Shown: piece after piece, positions 8,250 to 16,535 of the stretch
How positions within the stretch are numbered: position 1 is the stretch's first letter
How the letters are laid out: every line of letters begins with the position of its first letter
Assembly (NCBI GenBank): GCA_018398765.1
Contig: JAHBMJ010002372.1
Span: 1-19,626 of the forward strand
From: Chromera velia
Taxonomy: Eukaryota; Sar; Chromeraceae
Direction: 5' to 3'
Length of the DNA stretch: 19,626 nucleotides
Translations under genes and position numbers: made by a program
The notes under the pieces: generated by a model
What the model was told of the DNA's origin: nothing
What the model saw: only the letters and a program-made list of their open reading frames with translations
Databases searched by the model: none

Positions 8250-8753
8250 ATGGAGAAGACCATTGTATGGATGAAGACAGAGAGAGATGATGTGCAGCCA
8301 CTGGCAAGTACTCAGCTTACTGCTTCCTTTGCTGTAGCTGTAGCTGCGGCTGTTGACGCAAAAAGTAGGAAAAAGAGGAGAAAACGACAACAGGAGGAGA
8401 AAAGAGCGACAGAGGTCCTGGAATTAGGAATTATTGACGTTGTAAAGTCGGCAAGTGGCACCCGACTATCAAAAAGAATTTTTTTGGAGCTTAAGAACAG
8501 ATTAATGAAGTTGGAGGTTCTTCGTTGTATACAAAAAACTGAATCCATCGATGCAGTGTCCGTTTTGTTTGCTGTACATCAGAGAAAAGACTGGTCTGAG
8601 CAATTTCTAATGGAGAATGTTGCTGGGGTTTGTGAGGGGGCCTCCTACGTAGAAGCTCCAGAAGACGCAATGTCTGACTTAGCAGGATACATTCTGTTAA
8701 CAAAGCAGAAAGGAGAGTTCATTGAAGCCAGAACGGGCTTGCAAGTTCTTTGA
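8250..8753 (+). CDS. Transposon-carried 167-residue ORF, unidentified
   Basis: ATG at 8250 to UGA at 8751, lying inside the 1382-bp transposon in forward orientation. The open frame extends upstream to 8175, and a good acceptor-like site (cccctcttcacactgcag, ending 8200) could instead make this the last exon of a spliced gene. Residues 38-52 are strongly basic (KSRKKRRKRQQEEKR), like a nuclear localisation or DNA-contact segment. The rest is predicted mainly helical, with no zinc finger and no visible DDE triad. There is no in-frame UAR. I do not recognise the family. It could be a remnant of a transposase C-terminus, an accessory protein or a captured gene. Confidence 0.55.
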   Translation: MEKTIVWMKTERDDVQPLASTQLTASFAVAVAAAVDAKSRKKRRKRQQEEKRATEVLELGIIDVVKSASGTRLSKRIFLELKNRLMKLEVLRCIQKTESIDAVSVLFAVHQRKDWSEQFLMENVAGVCEGASYVEAPEDAMSDLAGYILLTKQKGEFIEARTGLQVL

Positions 8754-9224
8754 AATCACAGCTGTCATACTTGAAGTTTTTTTGGCAGCTTTTTGTATGA
8801 AATGTTGTAGTCTCCTCCTAGGCTCGTTTATCACCTAGCTTATTATATACCAGCTTTGTCACTAGTATATAGTAATAAACCACTAGCAACTACTAAACTC
8901 ACTATACAAACTAGTATATAAAGTTGACCTAGAACTTGACTAGAAACATCTGCAATTCTGGGATTGTTCCCTTTCAAACCCTGCTTTGGAATGGAGTGAG
9001 CCCTCTTGCATACACACGCAGGTGATTGACTGTTCAATGTAATCCGTTCACGGCACAGGCTAGACCTGTGCGAGCCAGCCAGGGAGGTCTGATGCGTCTA
9101 AGCGCTTTCCTTGGAAGCCGTACATCGAACATTCGGCATTGGGGCAGGAAGCCAATCCTCCGGACATTAATTCTAATCCTAATCCTAAGTGGCATTGTTT
9201 CAGGCTGTGACTTTTATAACATTA

Positions 9225-9311
9225 GTTTATATACATTACATACATACATATATGCATATATTCTTGATGGACAGAATTTAATGTATATATTTATGTATAA
9301 ACCATGCCTAG
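9225..9311 (-). repeat. Right terminal inverted-repeat arm
   Basis: 87-bp arm complementary to 7930-8010, with the outermost 20 bases perfect. It contains extra TATG repeats relative to the left arm, which explains the length difference. The second target repeat follows at 9312-9319. Confidence 0.82.
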
Positions 9312-9319
9312 AGTATTAA

Positions 9320-9588
9320 GTTTAATCTACTAATAGAATTTATCATCATTATAGTTTACTTTTTTAGATTGATATATAAGTGATTCAGGCAGTCCGAATT
9401 TACTATATTTTTAATCTACAGCCTAGTACCGCCCGAGGGTCTGAGACTATAATATATTATACAAAGATACATACATCATCATACATGCATAGAACTTAAC
9501 ATGGGAACCCAGTGCTACTGGAATTAACAAAGAATGTAATTATAAATTTTTTCGTCCAGACCTGCGAGGCTTTAGGGCACTATCCTGA
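9320..9588. other. AT-rich intergenic region
   Basis: Right flank of the transposon, AT-rich with TA, ATAC and CATC microrepeats. No open frame or RNA gene is recognised. Confidence 0.65.
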
Positions 9589-9780
9589 CGATTCTCTTCC
9601 CTCTTTTCTTGGTTTGGCGAGAGGCACAGAGAGGCGCAGCAGTGGTCCAAGGAGGAGGGACTCGTCGTTGGTCCCGACTCTCTGGAGGACGAGGACGCGT
9701 GTGTCTTTGAAAATTCTTTGAAGTGGCGAGAGAGTCGGACTATGACCACTTCGAGCATCCCCCTCCATGTTCCCCCATGA
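9589..9780 (+). CDS. Possible exon, acidic, unidentified
   Basis: A 63-codon open frame between a UGA at 9586 and a UGA at 9778, with no ATG at its start. It includes EAQQWSKEEGLVVGPDSLED followed by EDACVFENSLKWRES, which reads like real protein. After KWRE the next frame also reads well (SDYDHFEHPPP), as if one base were gained or lost near 9733. The neighbourhood is C/T-rich like other intron boundaries here. Strand and frame are uncertain, because the minus strand is also open. Confidence 0.3.
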   Translation, partial: RFSSLFSWFGERHREAQQWSKEEGLVVGPDSLEDEDACVFENSLKWRESRTMTTSSIPLHVPP

Positions 9781-10457
9781 TACAGTCCAGTAGTCTTGCT
9801 TCCATATCCCCACCCCGATCAAGTTTGATCATCCGTTTTGCAACTGCCCCCCCTGTGTGCCCCCTTCTTCCTTTTCCTTTTATACTTGCAGATAGAATTC
9901 CGTAAGGTCACACACACTGTTGGTCTATGTGTTCATGAAGCTCGGAGATATTGTCAAACTGCAAGAACGCGTCCAGACTGTGATGGCGCTTGGAGATTGC
10001 TGCCCAGCAGCCAGAGCCCGCTTTGGCCTGTGCAAGTTTGACAGCGACGCCACTCTTCCTCTGATTTTTCAGGTCATTCTGAGTTCGGACGACCATTTTT
10101 GGGTTGGTTTGAGTCCTGCGTTTGGTGTTCGAGCAGGTAACCTACGCGATCTCTACATTCACTCCGTTTATTCTTTTTCTCTGCCTTGTCACCCCGATAT
10201 CTCCTCCTCCGCACTCACCACATATGTCTGTAGGGCATTGAACACCCTACCAGCCACCACTGTACACGTGCCAGGCCTTCATCTTGCCGGTCGTTGGGTC
10301 AATGCAGCAAGCTGAAAAATCGTCGTGGCCCCCCTTGTTGTAAGCTTTGTTGTTAAGGTAAGGAACCGTTACGCTGGTAGCAGCTGCAGCAGCAGTAGAT
10401 ATGGACAGTGGGCTGGGGGCTGGGGCTGACAAGGAAAACGGGGTAGGGGCCCGGGCT
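9781..10457. other. Ambiguous region, exons possible on either strand
   Basis: On the plus strand a strong acceptor-like site (cttttatacttgcag, ending 9891) precedes a frame reading LGDIVKLQERVQTVMALGDC up to a donor-like AG|GTAACC near 10137. On the minus strand 9908-10096 is open with a UGA end, and 10247-10432 is open ending in UAG. I could not decide which strand is coding. No domain is recognised. Confidence 0.4.
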
Positions 10458-12365
10458 TCAAGAGGGAAGACTGCACACTCCCTCCCCCAGACTGCTGCTC
10501 TGACTCTGCCAACACTCCCTCTATGTCACCGCTTGGAGCAGGTCCCATCTCTCCACTTGACCCCCCCTCCTCTTTTCATTCTCCTCCCCTTCCTCTTCCT
10601 CCTCCAAATAAAGAGTTGGAAGAGAACTAACTGCAGAGAGGGTTCTGAACAGACGGTTTGTGGGTGCAACGTTTGCTATGATTTGAGGGAAACGGGGGTT
10701 CGGTTCTCCCTCCAAGCCGAAATGAACTCGGCCTGCAAGGCCTGGAAGGTTCCAGAGCCTGGATGAACAATTACCAAAGCTCACTAGGAACAATGGGCGG
10801 GATACCCTCCCCAGGTGGACGGGCGACGTGCCGAGAGTGAAATCTATCCCGATTTTTAGATCGATGTCTGCGAAAAGCAGCATGATCGGGCGGGCGCTTC
10901 CAAATTCCTGAAACTTCATGTTCTCCCTATTTACATCAAACAAGGTCTTGCTAACCAACCCGTCCCCCCATGCCTGCTTGACCACACCATCGTCAATCTT
11001 GTAAATCGCAAAGCCGGATTTCCCAACGTGCTCTCTTGAGGTGGACGAGAGCTCTCTCGTGTCTGTTTGCCTCTACTTCAAAAGCGGCATAGTTGCCGGT
11101 TGGGTTAGGTTTCTTCTTGAGGTACAGCCACTTGCGGGGGGGGATATGATTAGGACTAGCCTCCGCGATTGCCCGCACTTAAAATACCTTCTCGCCTTTT
11201 CAATATAGGCTACTAGCAGAGTGTCTGGATAGGGCGTCTTGTCATGCACTGCCCAATGATTGAAATCAACAACAGCGTCGAACTCGTACCCCCCTACTGC
11301 CCCCTCCCCTTCACTTACAAGCGACATGAAGTCTTGCTGCGCCTTCTGGAATGAGAATTGTGTCTGCCGGCGTACTATCTCTGCCGTCCGGTTCCACGAG
11401 TGTTCTAACAGTGTCCCCCCTGCAAAGAGGGTGTGCTCATATGTTAAGAGGGGCCCAGGGTTCCCCAGGTCTACGTGTCTGTCAAATTGGAGCAGAGACA
11501 CGTTTTGCAGGGGCGTCTGAAGGGTGGAGATCGTTTCTTCGTGCTCAGCAAGCACCCTCAGCCTCTCTGCTGCATGACTCAATTGTGAGGCAAGGATGAG
11601 GTGCTGCTGGTAGACTTGCTGCTCTGCGTAAAGGGAGGTGTTGAAGTGCTGAGACGAGGTCTCTAGCAAGTCTACAAACCAGTGGTTTCGCTGTTGCTGC
11701 TGCTGTATGGGGGGCTGCGGAAACCTTACAATGTCTTGGAGGAAGACTTGAAGCTAAACAGACAGGGGTTGCTGCCCCAACAGTTGACTTCTCGTTTCCA
11801 TTAGCTACAACAAGGGCTTTCTGCATGCCTCCTGCTGCTTTACTATTTAATCCTGCTGCTCTGCTAGTTGACGCAGTTCTGTAGCCAGTTGCTGGTGCCG
11901 TGCTGCCAAGTTCTGTTGTTGCTGAGCAAACCCCTGTTGCTGCTGCTGCAACTGCTGTACACGATCCGAAACCTTTTGAAAGAGGTCCTGGCGTGTATTA
12001 AAAGGCGGTGGCTGCATTGGCGGGAGCGGAAGCAGACCTGCCTGCTACTGTGGGTATGGCCACATCCCTCCACAGCACCGGCAGACCATCTCTACCCATG
12101 CTCCCTCCCGATGCAGACCGTAGCTGAAAAGGGATTTATTTTTGGTAAGGAGCTTTTGCCCACCGACTGCTGTGGTCAAGTAGAAGCTCTCTGGCTGACT
12201 CCTCTCCCTTGCTCGGATCTCTTCTTTGAGTGAGGAGATTTTCTGCGAGGCCTTCACTTGCAGGGACAGCGGAGCTCCCTCGGGGACACGGACGGAAATG
12301 CAGACAGTGCCTTCTCCTATACTCTCCCCTTCTTTTTCCCTCTCACTGTTGGATTTTCCCTCTTC
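10458..12365 (-). pseudogene. Gln-rich protein frame with six in-frame UAG/UAA codons
   Basis: One minus-strand frame lacks UGA for 635 codons, between a UGA at 12366-12368 and a UGA at 10458-10460. It is crossed by UAG at 12045, 11805, 11754, 11073 and 10521 and UAA at 11847. Protein character continues across the first four breaks. The segment after 12045 is a Pro- then Gln-rich coiled coil (DLFQKVSDRVQQLQQQQQ, ARHQQLATELRQLAEQQ). The 11669-11076 part is well mixed (FDAVVDFNHWAVHDKTPYPD). Near 10900-10850 it has FGSARPIMLLFADIDLK. That hydrophobic-D-x-D pattern resembles metal-binding motif I of archaeo-eukaryotic primases, which is weak evidence. Between about 11185 and 11045 another frame reads better (WLYLKKKPNPTGNYAAFEVE), implying two compensating frameshifts or an unrecognised intron. 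A decayed gene is the default view. Confidence 0.5.
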
Positions 12366-12500
12366 TCACCACGGCCCCAAGAGCCTGCCGGCATCTCTTG
12401 ACACCACCCTCTCGACAACATCCCTTCTGAATCAGCCCGCACAGACATCTCAACCCTCCCGGAACCGGAACGCGACACGCCTGATGAGGCCCCCTCTTGG
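12278..12500. repeat. Duplicated block D, copy 1
   Basis: Matches 13615-13853 along most of its length. Shared stretches include cctcgggga, cagacagtgcc, ccctctcactgtt, gagcctgccggc, gcacagacatctcaaccc and ggaaccggaacgc. Both copies encode a similar plus-strand ending (RTDISTLPEPER here), and the minus strand is also partly open, so the coding sense is unclear. It overlaps the upstream end of the minus-strand Gln-rich frame. Confidence 0.85.
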
Positions 12501-12534
12501 CAACGCGGATTTAATATGAAGGCTAGTCTCTGAG

Positions 12535-12872
12535 AAACGAAAGGGAGGGAGGGGAGGGGGGAGGGGAGAGAGAACAGTGTTGAGGAAATAATGAAGGAAT
12601 GGACTGCAGATATTTTGTTTTATGTTTTTTTTAATTTACCTCAGCCAATTTGAAACCAGAAGGCTGTCTCCCACATCTTTTTCTTCTCTGGCATCATGGA
12701 AAATCTCAGCCCTCTGTCTTCTGCCTGCTTGCTTGCCTGTGTACCTGTCGTTCTATGTATCTGTGCAGTCATATGCAAAAGTTCAGTAATTCAGCGGGAA
12801 AAGGTCCGTCCGCATCTGTCTCTAGTCTTGTCTTCTTCTTTCTACATGTTTTTCACTTGGTGCGTCCTTGAA
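12535..12872 (+). repeat. Triplicated block, copy A
   Basis: The first of three related copies. It has a purine-rich start, the landmark gaaggaatggactg at 12593-12606, a region resembling tcagccaa..ccagaag, then a ttcagcgggaaaaggtccgt segment near 12790, and it ends at ttcacttggtgcgtccttg. A long polypyrimidine tract follows directly. It lacks the ccaacctttcaacgat leader found in copies B and C. Confidence 0.8.
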
Positions 12873-12879
12873 TTGCTTC

Positions 12880-12954
12880 TTTCTTTCTTTCTTTCTTTAA
12901 AAATTCTGTCTGTCTGTCTGTCTATCTGACAGTGTCTATCTGTCTGTCTGCCTG

Positions 12955-12987
<33 letters not shown>

Positions 12988-13128
12988 GTTTTTCCTCTTT
13001 TCTTTTTTTCTTTCTTGCTCGCTCTTTTTTTGTTTCTCCCTCTGTCTCTCTGTCTTTCTCTGTCTCTCTCTGTCTCCGTCTCTCTCTCTCTCTGTGTGTG
13101 TCTCTGTCTCTGTCTCTATCTCTCTCTT

Positions 13129-13164
<36 letters not shown>

Positions 13165-13174
13165 TCTGTCTTTG

Positions 13175-13229
<55 letters not shown>

Positions 13230-13277
13230 CTTTTTCTTTCTCTCTGTCTCTTTCACACTCCCTTTTTTTTCTTAAGT

Positions 13278-13327
<50 letters not shown>

Positions 13328-13405
13328 TTCTGCATCCCTTTTTCTTTCTCTCTGTCTTTCTCTCACACTCCTTTTTTTTTCTTTCTCTTTCTTTCTTTCT
13401 TTCTT

Positions 13406-13441
<36 letters not shown>

Positions 13442-13520
13442 CCTTTTTCTTTCTCTCTGTCTCTCTCTTACTCCCTTCTTGATTCTCTCTGTCTCTCGAT
13501 TCTTTCATTTTTTTTTTGTT
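12880..13520 (+). repeat. Polypyrimidine microsatellite tract (CTTT, CTGT, CT)
   Basis: About 640 bp almost wholly C/T on the plus strand, with CTTT, CTGT and long CT subsections. It is open in several frames and gives Ser/Leu/Phe-only or Arg/Glu-only peptides that are artefacts. It follows copy A of the triplicated block, just as 15160-15765 follows copy B. Confidence 0.97.
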
Positions 13521-13614
13521 TCTTTCGTTTGCAAATGTTCTTTCTTTCTTGCTGGCACAAAAAGAGAAATTCAAAGAGATAGACAGACCTTCTGCGTACG
13601 GCCCTCGGACTGGT

Positions 13615-13853
13615 CCTCGGGGACAGAGACGGAAACACAGACAGTGCCCCCTCCTCCTGTACTCTTCCCTCTACATTCCCTCTCACTGTTTGATTCCACC
13701 CTCTTCCTTCCCACCATACATTGCCCCGAGAGCCTGCCGGCGTGTTTTGACACGACCCAGGGGGGGGGGCCTCTCGACAAACCCCCATCACCCCGCACAG
13801 ACATCTCAACCCCCCCGGAACCGGAACGCAAGACGCTTGATGAACCACCCCCC
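13615..13853. repeat. Duplicated block D, copy 2
   Basis: The paralogue of 12278-12500, 1.34 kb downstream in the same orientation. It has a 9-base G run near 13760 not seen in copy 1. The plus frame ends DISTPPEPERKTLDEPPPP, paralleling copy 1, and similarity stops just before the minus-strand exon at 13861. Confidence 0.85.
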
Positions 13854-13860
13854 CCAGCCG

Positions 13861-14134
13861 TTATAGGATGACTGGCCCAGAGGGGGGTGCCTGCGAACAG
13901 TTTTGAATGTAGATGTCCACTGCTTGCTTGGTATGTGGGACGTATACAGAAAACATGCTTAGATCGTGGTGCAGGGCGTTGATGAGGGTCTGATTTCCAG
14001 GAGAGTCGAGTATTGTTTGTTTATTGCCACCGGTATTTCTTTGTGGAGGCGGGTGATGTTCACTTCTTTGTCTGGTCAAAGCGGGGTTCTCGCTCTGAGT
14101 CCAGAGATCATAAAAGTGAAGTGACTGAGTGGAT
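13861..14134 (-). CDS. Probable terminal exon, unidentified protein
   Basis: On the minus strand a strong acceptor (tgcctgcgtctttgcag) ends just above 14134. The frame then reads to UAA at 13861-13863, about 90 codons. The peptide looks natural: STQSLHFYDLWTQSENPALT, a Pro/His stretch, then LINALHHDLSMFSVYVPHTK and AVDIYIQNCSQAPPSGPVIL at the C-terminus. I recognise no domain. If UAA is the true stop here, that argues against UAA reassignment in this genome. The frame stays open beyond it, but the following residues look non-coding and lie in repeat block D. Upstream exons were not found. Confidence 0.45.
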
Positions 14135-14289
14135 CTGCAAAGACGCAGGCAGACACAATGAATCTCCAAAAGCTTTTGGCAAAGAGCACACGAATCGTTA
14201 AGCGTCGTCCGACTCGTCGTCATGAAGGTCAAAGAGGATAAAAGAAACGCTCCAAGCCAGAAATGAAAAGTCAGTCATTCTGCACTTCC

Positions 14290-14571
14290 TTTCTTCCTAG
14301 CTGATCTGTCTTTTTTTCTTTTTTCCTTCACACCCACGGGGAGTGGGGGGTTGGAGTCCACCTGATAAAATGGCGGTTGTGGTGTATCTAGTTCTGGGTT
14401 CTTTTTTTCTTTCTTTTTTTTTTTGTCTGTCTGTCTGTCTGTCTGTCTATCTTTTTGTGGTTCGTTCGTTCGTTCTTTCTTCTTTTTTTTTTTTTGCTTG
14501 CTTTCTTTCTTTCTTGCTTGTTGTCTTTTTTTCTTGCTTGTTGTCTTTCTTTCTTTCTTTCTTGCTTGTTG

Positions 14572-14610
<39 letters not shown>

Positions 14611-14650
14611 CGTTTTCTTTCTTTGTTTGTTTGGATCGTTCGTTCGTTCC
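14290..14650 (+). repeat. Polypyrimidine/CTTT/CTGT/GTTC tract upstream of copy B
   Basis: Contains T runs, CTGT units (14425-14452), GTTC units and a higher-order tandem cttgcttgttgtcttt repeated about three times near 14510-14580, then pure CTTT. It ends in GTTC/TTCG repeats just before copy B. Open frames here are artefacts. Confidence 0.95.
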
Positions 14651-14665
14651 TTCGTTCGCTTGCTT

Positions 14666-15150
14666 GACCAACCTTTCAACGATGCAGATCCCTCATTCTA
14701 CCTTCGACCTCCTCGATTGGTCGCTTGAGCATGAGGGCGGCCACGTACAGCAGTTTCTGAGAAAGGGAAGAAGAGAGGGGGGAGAGAGGGCGTTTTGGAA
14801 AAAGTGAAGGAATGGACTGTAGCAGATTTTTTTTGTGTGTTTTTCTGTGCCTCAGCCAAACCAGAAGTTTCTTTCGTGCATCTTTCAGTCTTTTGACATC
14901 TGCATGAGATGCGTGGAAAGTCTCAGCTTTCAAGTTCTGTCTGCTGCCTGCCTGCCTGCCTGTTTATCTATCTGTGAATCTGGGCAGTAACGTGAATGAC
15001 GCGAGAAAGTTTTTTTTTTTTGTTAAGAGAGAGAGCCCATCAAGACTGTGTTCGGTAATTCAGCGAGAAAAGGTCCGTCGGCATCGTTCTCCAAACTTGT
15101 CTTCTTGTTTCTTCCCGTATGTTCTTCACTTTGTGCATCCTTCCGTTCGA
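14666..15150 (+). repeat. Triplicated block, copy B
   Basis: Starts with ccaacctttcaacgat (14668-14683), continues through gagggcggccacgtac, then gaaggaatggactg (14806-14819), cagccaaaccagaagtttct (from about 14853) and cagcgagaaaaggtccgtc, and ends near ttcactttgtgcatcctt. It is the most complete of the three copies. A minus-strand frame of 85 codons is open (14676-14933), but the corresponding reading in copy C is poorly conserved. Confidence 0.85.
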
Positions 15151-15159
15151 TCGCTTATT

Positions 15160-15765
15160 CGCACTTTTTTTTTTCTTTCTTTCTTTCCATCTTCATTTGT
15201 TTGTTTGTTTCTTTGTTTGTTTGTTTCTGTCTGTCTGTCTGTCTGTCTGTTTCTGTCTGCCTGTCTGTCTGCCTGTTTCTGTCTGTCTGTCTGTTTCTGT
15301 CTATTTCTATCTGTTTGTCTGTTTCTCTCTGTCTGTCTGTTTCTGTCTGTCTGTCTGTTTCTGTCTGCCTGTCTGTCTGCCTGTTTCTGTCTGTCTGTCT
15401 GTTTCTGTCTATTTCTATCTGTTTGTCTGTTTCTCTCTGTCTGTCTATTTCTATTTGTCTGTCTGCTTGTTTCTGTTTCTGTTTGTCTGCCTGTTTCTGT
15501 CTGTCTGCCTGCCTGTTTCTGTCTGTCTGTTTCTGTCTGTCTGTTTCTATCTGTCTGTCTATCTGTCTGTCTGTTTCTGTCTGTCTGTCTGTTTCTGTCT
15601 GTCTGTTTCTGTCTGTCTGTTTCTGTCGTTCGATCTGTCTGTCGGTCTGTCTATCGTTTTATCTTTCGTTCTTTCTGTTTTTCTTTCCTTCTTTCTTTTC
15701 TTTTCTTGCTTGTTTTCTTTCTTTCTTTGAAATTCCTTCTTTCGTTCTTTTTTTCTTTCGTTCGT
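15160..15765 (+). repeat. Polypyrimidine CTGT/CTTT tract with internal 108-bp duplication
   Basis: About 600 bp of CTGT, CTGC and TTTCTGT repeats. A segment of about 90 bp starting near 15250 recurs almost exactly at about 15358, a 108-bp period, showing recent higher-order expansion. The tract ends in TTCG repeats before copy C. Confidence 0.95.
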
Positions 15766-15789
15766 TCATTCCCTCATTTGTTCGATCGA

Positions 15790-16077
15790 CCAACCTTTCA
15801 ACGATAGAGATTCCTCCTTCTACCTTTAACCTCCTCGATTGATCGCTCCAGCCTGAGGGCGGCCACGTACGGGAAGGGGGGGGTGGAGGGGGGAGAGAGG
15901 TGTTTTTAGGGAAATAAGGAAAGAATGGACTGCAGACGTTTTGTTTTGTGTCTTTCTTTGCCCCAGCCAAACCAGAAGTTTCTTTTGCACATCTTCCTGT
16001 CCTGTGGCATCATGTAAAGTCTCACTCAGTCTTCTATCTCCTGCCTGTCTACTTACCTATCTGTGAATCTGTGCCCT
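15790..16077 (+). repeat. Triplicated block, copy C
   Basis: Shares ccaacctttcaacgat (15790-15805), gagggcggccacgtac, a gaaagaatggactg landmark (15919-15932), cagccaaaccagaagtttct (from about 15964) and ctgtgaatctg with copy B, at an offset of 1.11-1.12 kb. It lacks the later aaaggtccgtc part of A and B. The preceding GTTC/TTCG repeats are also shared, so B and C look like one tandem duplication. Confidence 0.85.
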
Positions 16078-16385
16078 ACGACACAGCACCTAACCATGCC
16101 CCAAACATGGACGGACCATACAATGTGTCATATGGTACCAACAGTGCGCTCGAATGGACTCCTCAAATTCCACAACCCTCGTCTCATGCATTCGCTTGGT
16201 CTCCGTCTACGGCTGTGATATCCTTTTAGGAAGCCCTCGCAAAGCTTCTTTGACACCGCAGGAACACGCCTCGATGGAAGGGAGGAGGACTCCGTTTGGT
16301 TTTTTCTTTTGATGGCCGTGCTGTCCCTTCTTCCTCTGCCCATGAAGCTCCCCCTCGTGCTTCAACAGAACGTTTTACAGCTGTA
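16078..16385. other. No confident gene
   Basis: Open frames on both strands of about 70-90 codons. The minus strand has a frame reading KEALRGLPKRISQP, then UAG, then TETKRMHETRVVEFEESIRA, which would be continuous if UAG were sense. Too short to call. Confidence 0.4.
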
Positions 16386-16535
16386 AGGGGAGGGGGGGAA
16401 TGCAAAGAGAGATATTAAAGGGAGGGGGGGAATGTAAAGAAAGACAAAGGGAGGGAGGGAATGCAAAGAGAGAGAAAGGGAGGGGGGGAATACAAAGAGA
16501 GACAAAGGGAAGGGGGGAATTCTAAGAGAGGGATG
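16386..16535 (+). repeat. G-rich minisatellite, about five units
   Basis: Five degenerate tandem units of about 28-32 bp, each a gggaggggggg-type block followed by aatgcaaagagaga-like sequence, starting near 16386, 16418, 16446, 16476 and 16504. Purines lie on the plus strand, the opposite polarity to the upstream tracts. The G blocks are capable of quadruplex formation. Frames through it give Pro/Phe/Leu repeats. Confidence 0.9.

Larger units (their letters stand above)
7930..9311 (+). mobile_element. 1382-bp DNA transposon with perfect 20-bp ends and 8-bp target duplication
   Basis: The left end CTAGGCATGGTTTATACATA (7930-7949) is exactly reverse-complementary to 9292-9311. Similarity continues inward as an imperfect inverted repeat to about 8010 on the left and 9225 on the right, where both arms share AATGTATATAAAC. 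Identical 8-bp direct repeats AGTATTAA flank it (7922-7929 and 9312-9319), as expected for a target-site duplication. Families making 8-bp duplications include hAT, P, Merlin, Zisupton and Novosib. The ends do not clearly match any that I know. The single credible ORF (8250-8753) is too short for a full transposase, so the copy is likely non-autonomous or carries a cargo gene. Confidence 0.85.

Noticed and set aside
9160-9195. Telomere-like ctaatcctaatcct repeat
   Set aside because: Only two to three imperfect units inside the transposon. Too short to be telomeric.
9026-9319. 97-codon plus-strand frame at the right side of the transposon
   Set aside because: It runs through the terminal inverted-repeat arm and TATG repeats, and its composition looks non-coding.
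12932-13871. Long open frames (216 and 257 codons) in the C/T tract
   Set aside because: They translate only to Ser/Leu/Phe/Cys repeats from microsatellite DNA. Several frames and both strands are equally open.
14974-15842. Open frames of 200-277 codons around the CTGT tract
   Set aside because: Low-complexity Cys/Leu/Ser/Val translation of CTGT repeats. No coding signal.
16128-16343. 71-codon minus-strand ORF and its overlapping alternatives
   Set aside because: Arg/Ser-rich with no domain. A competing frame needs UAG as sense. Not enough evidence to call a gene.
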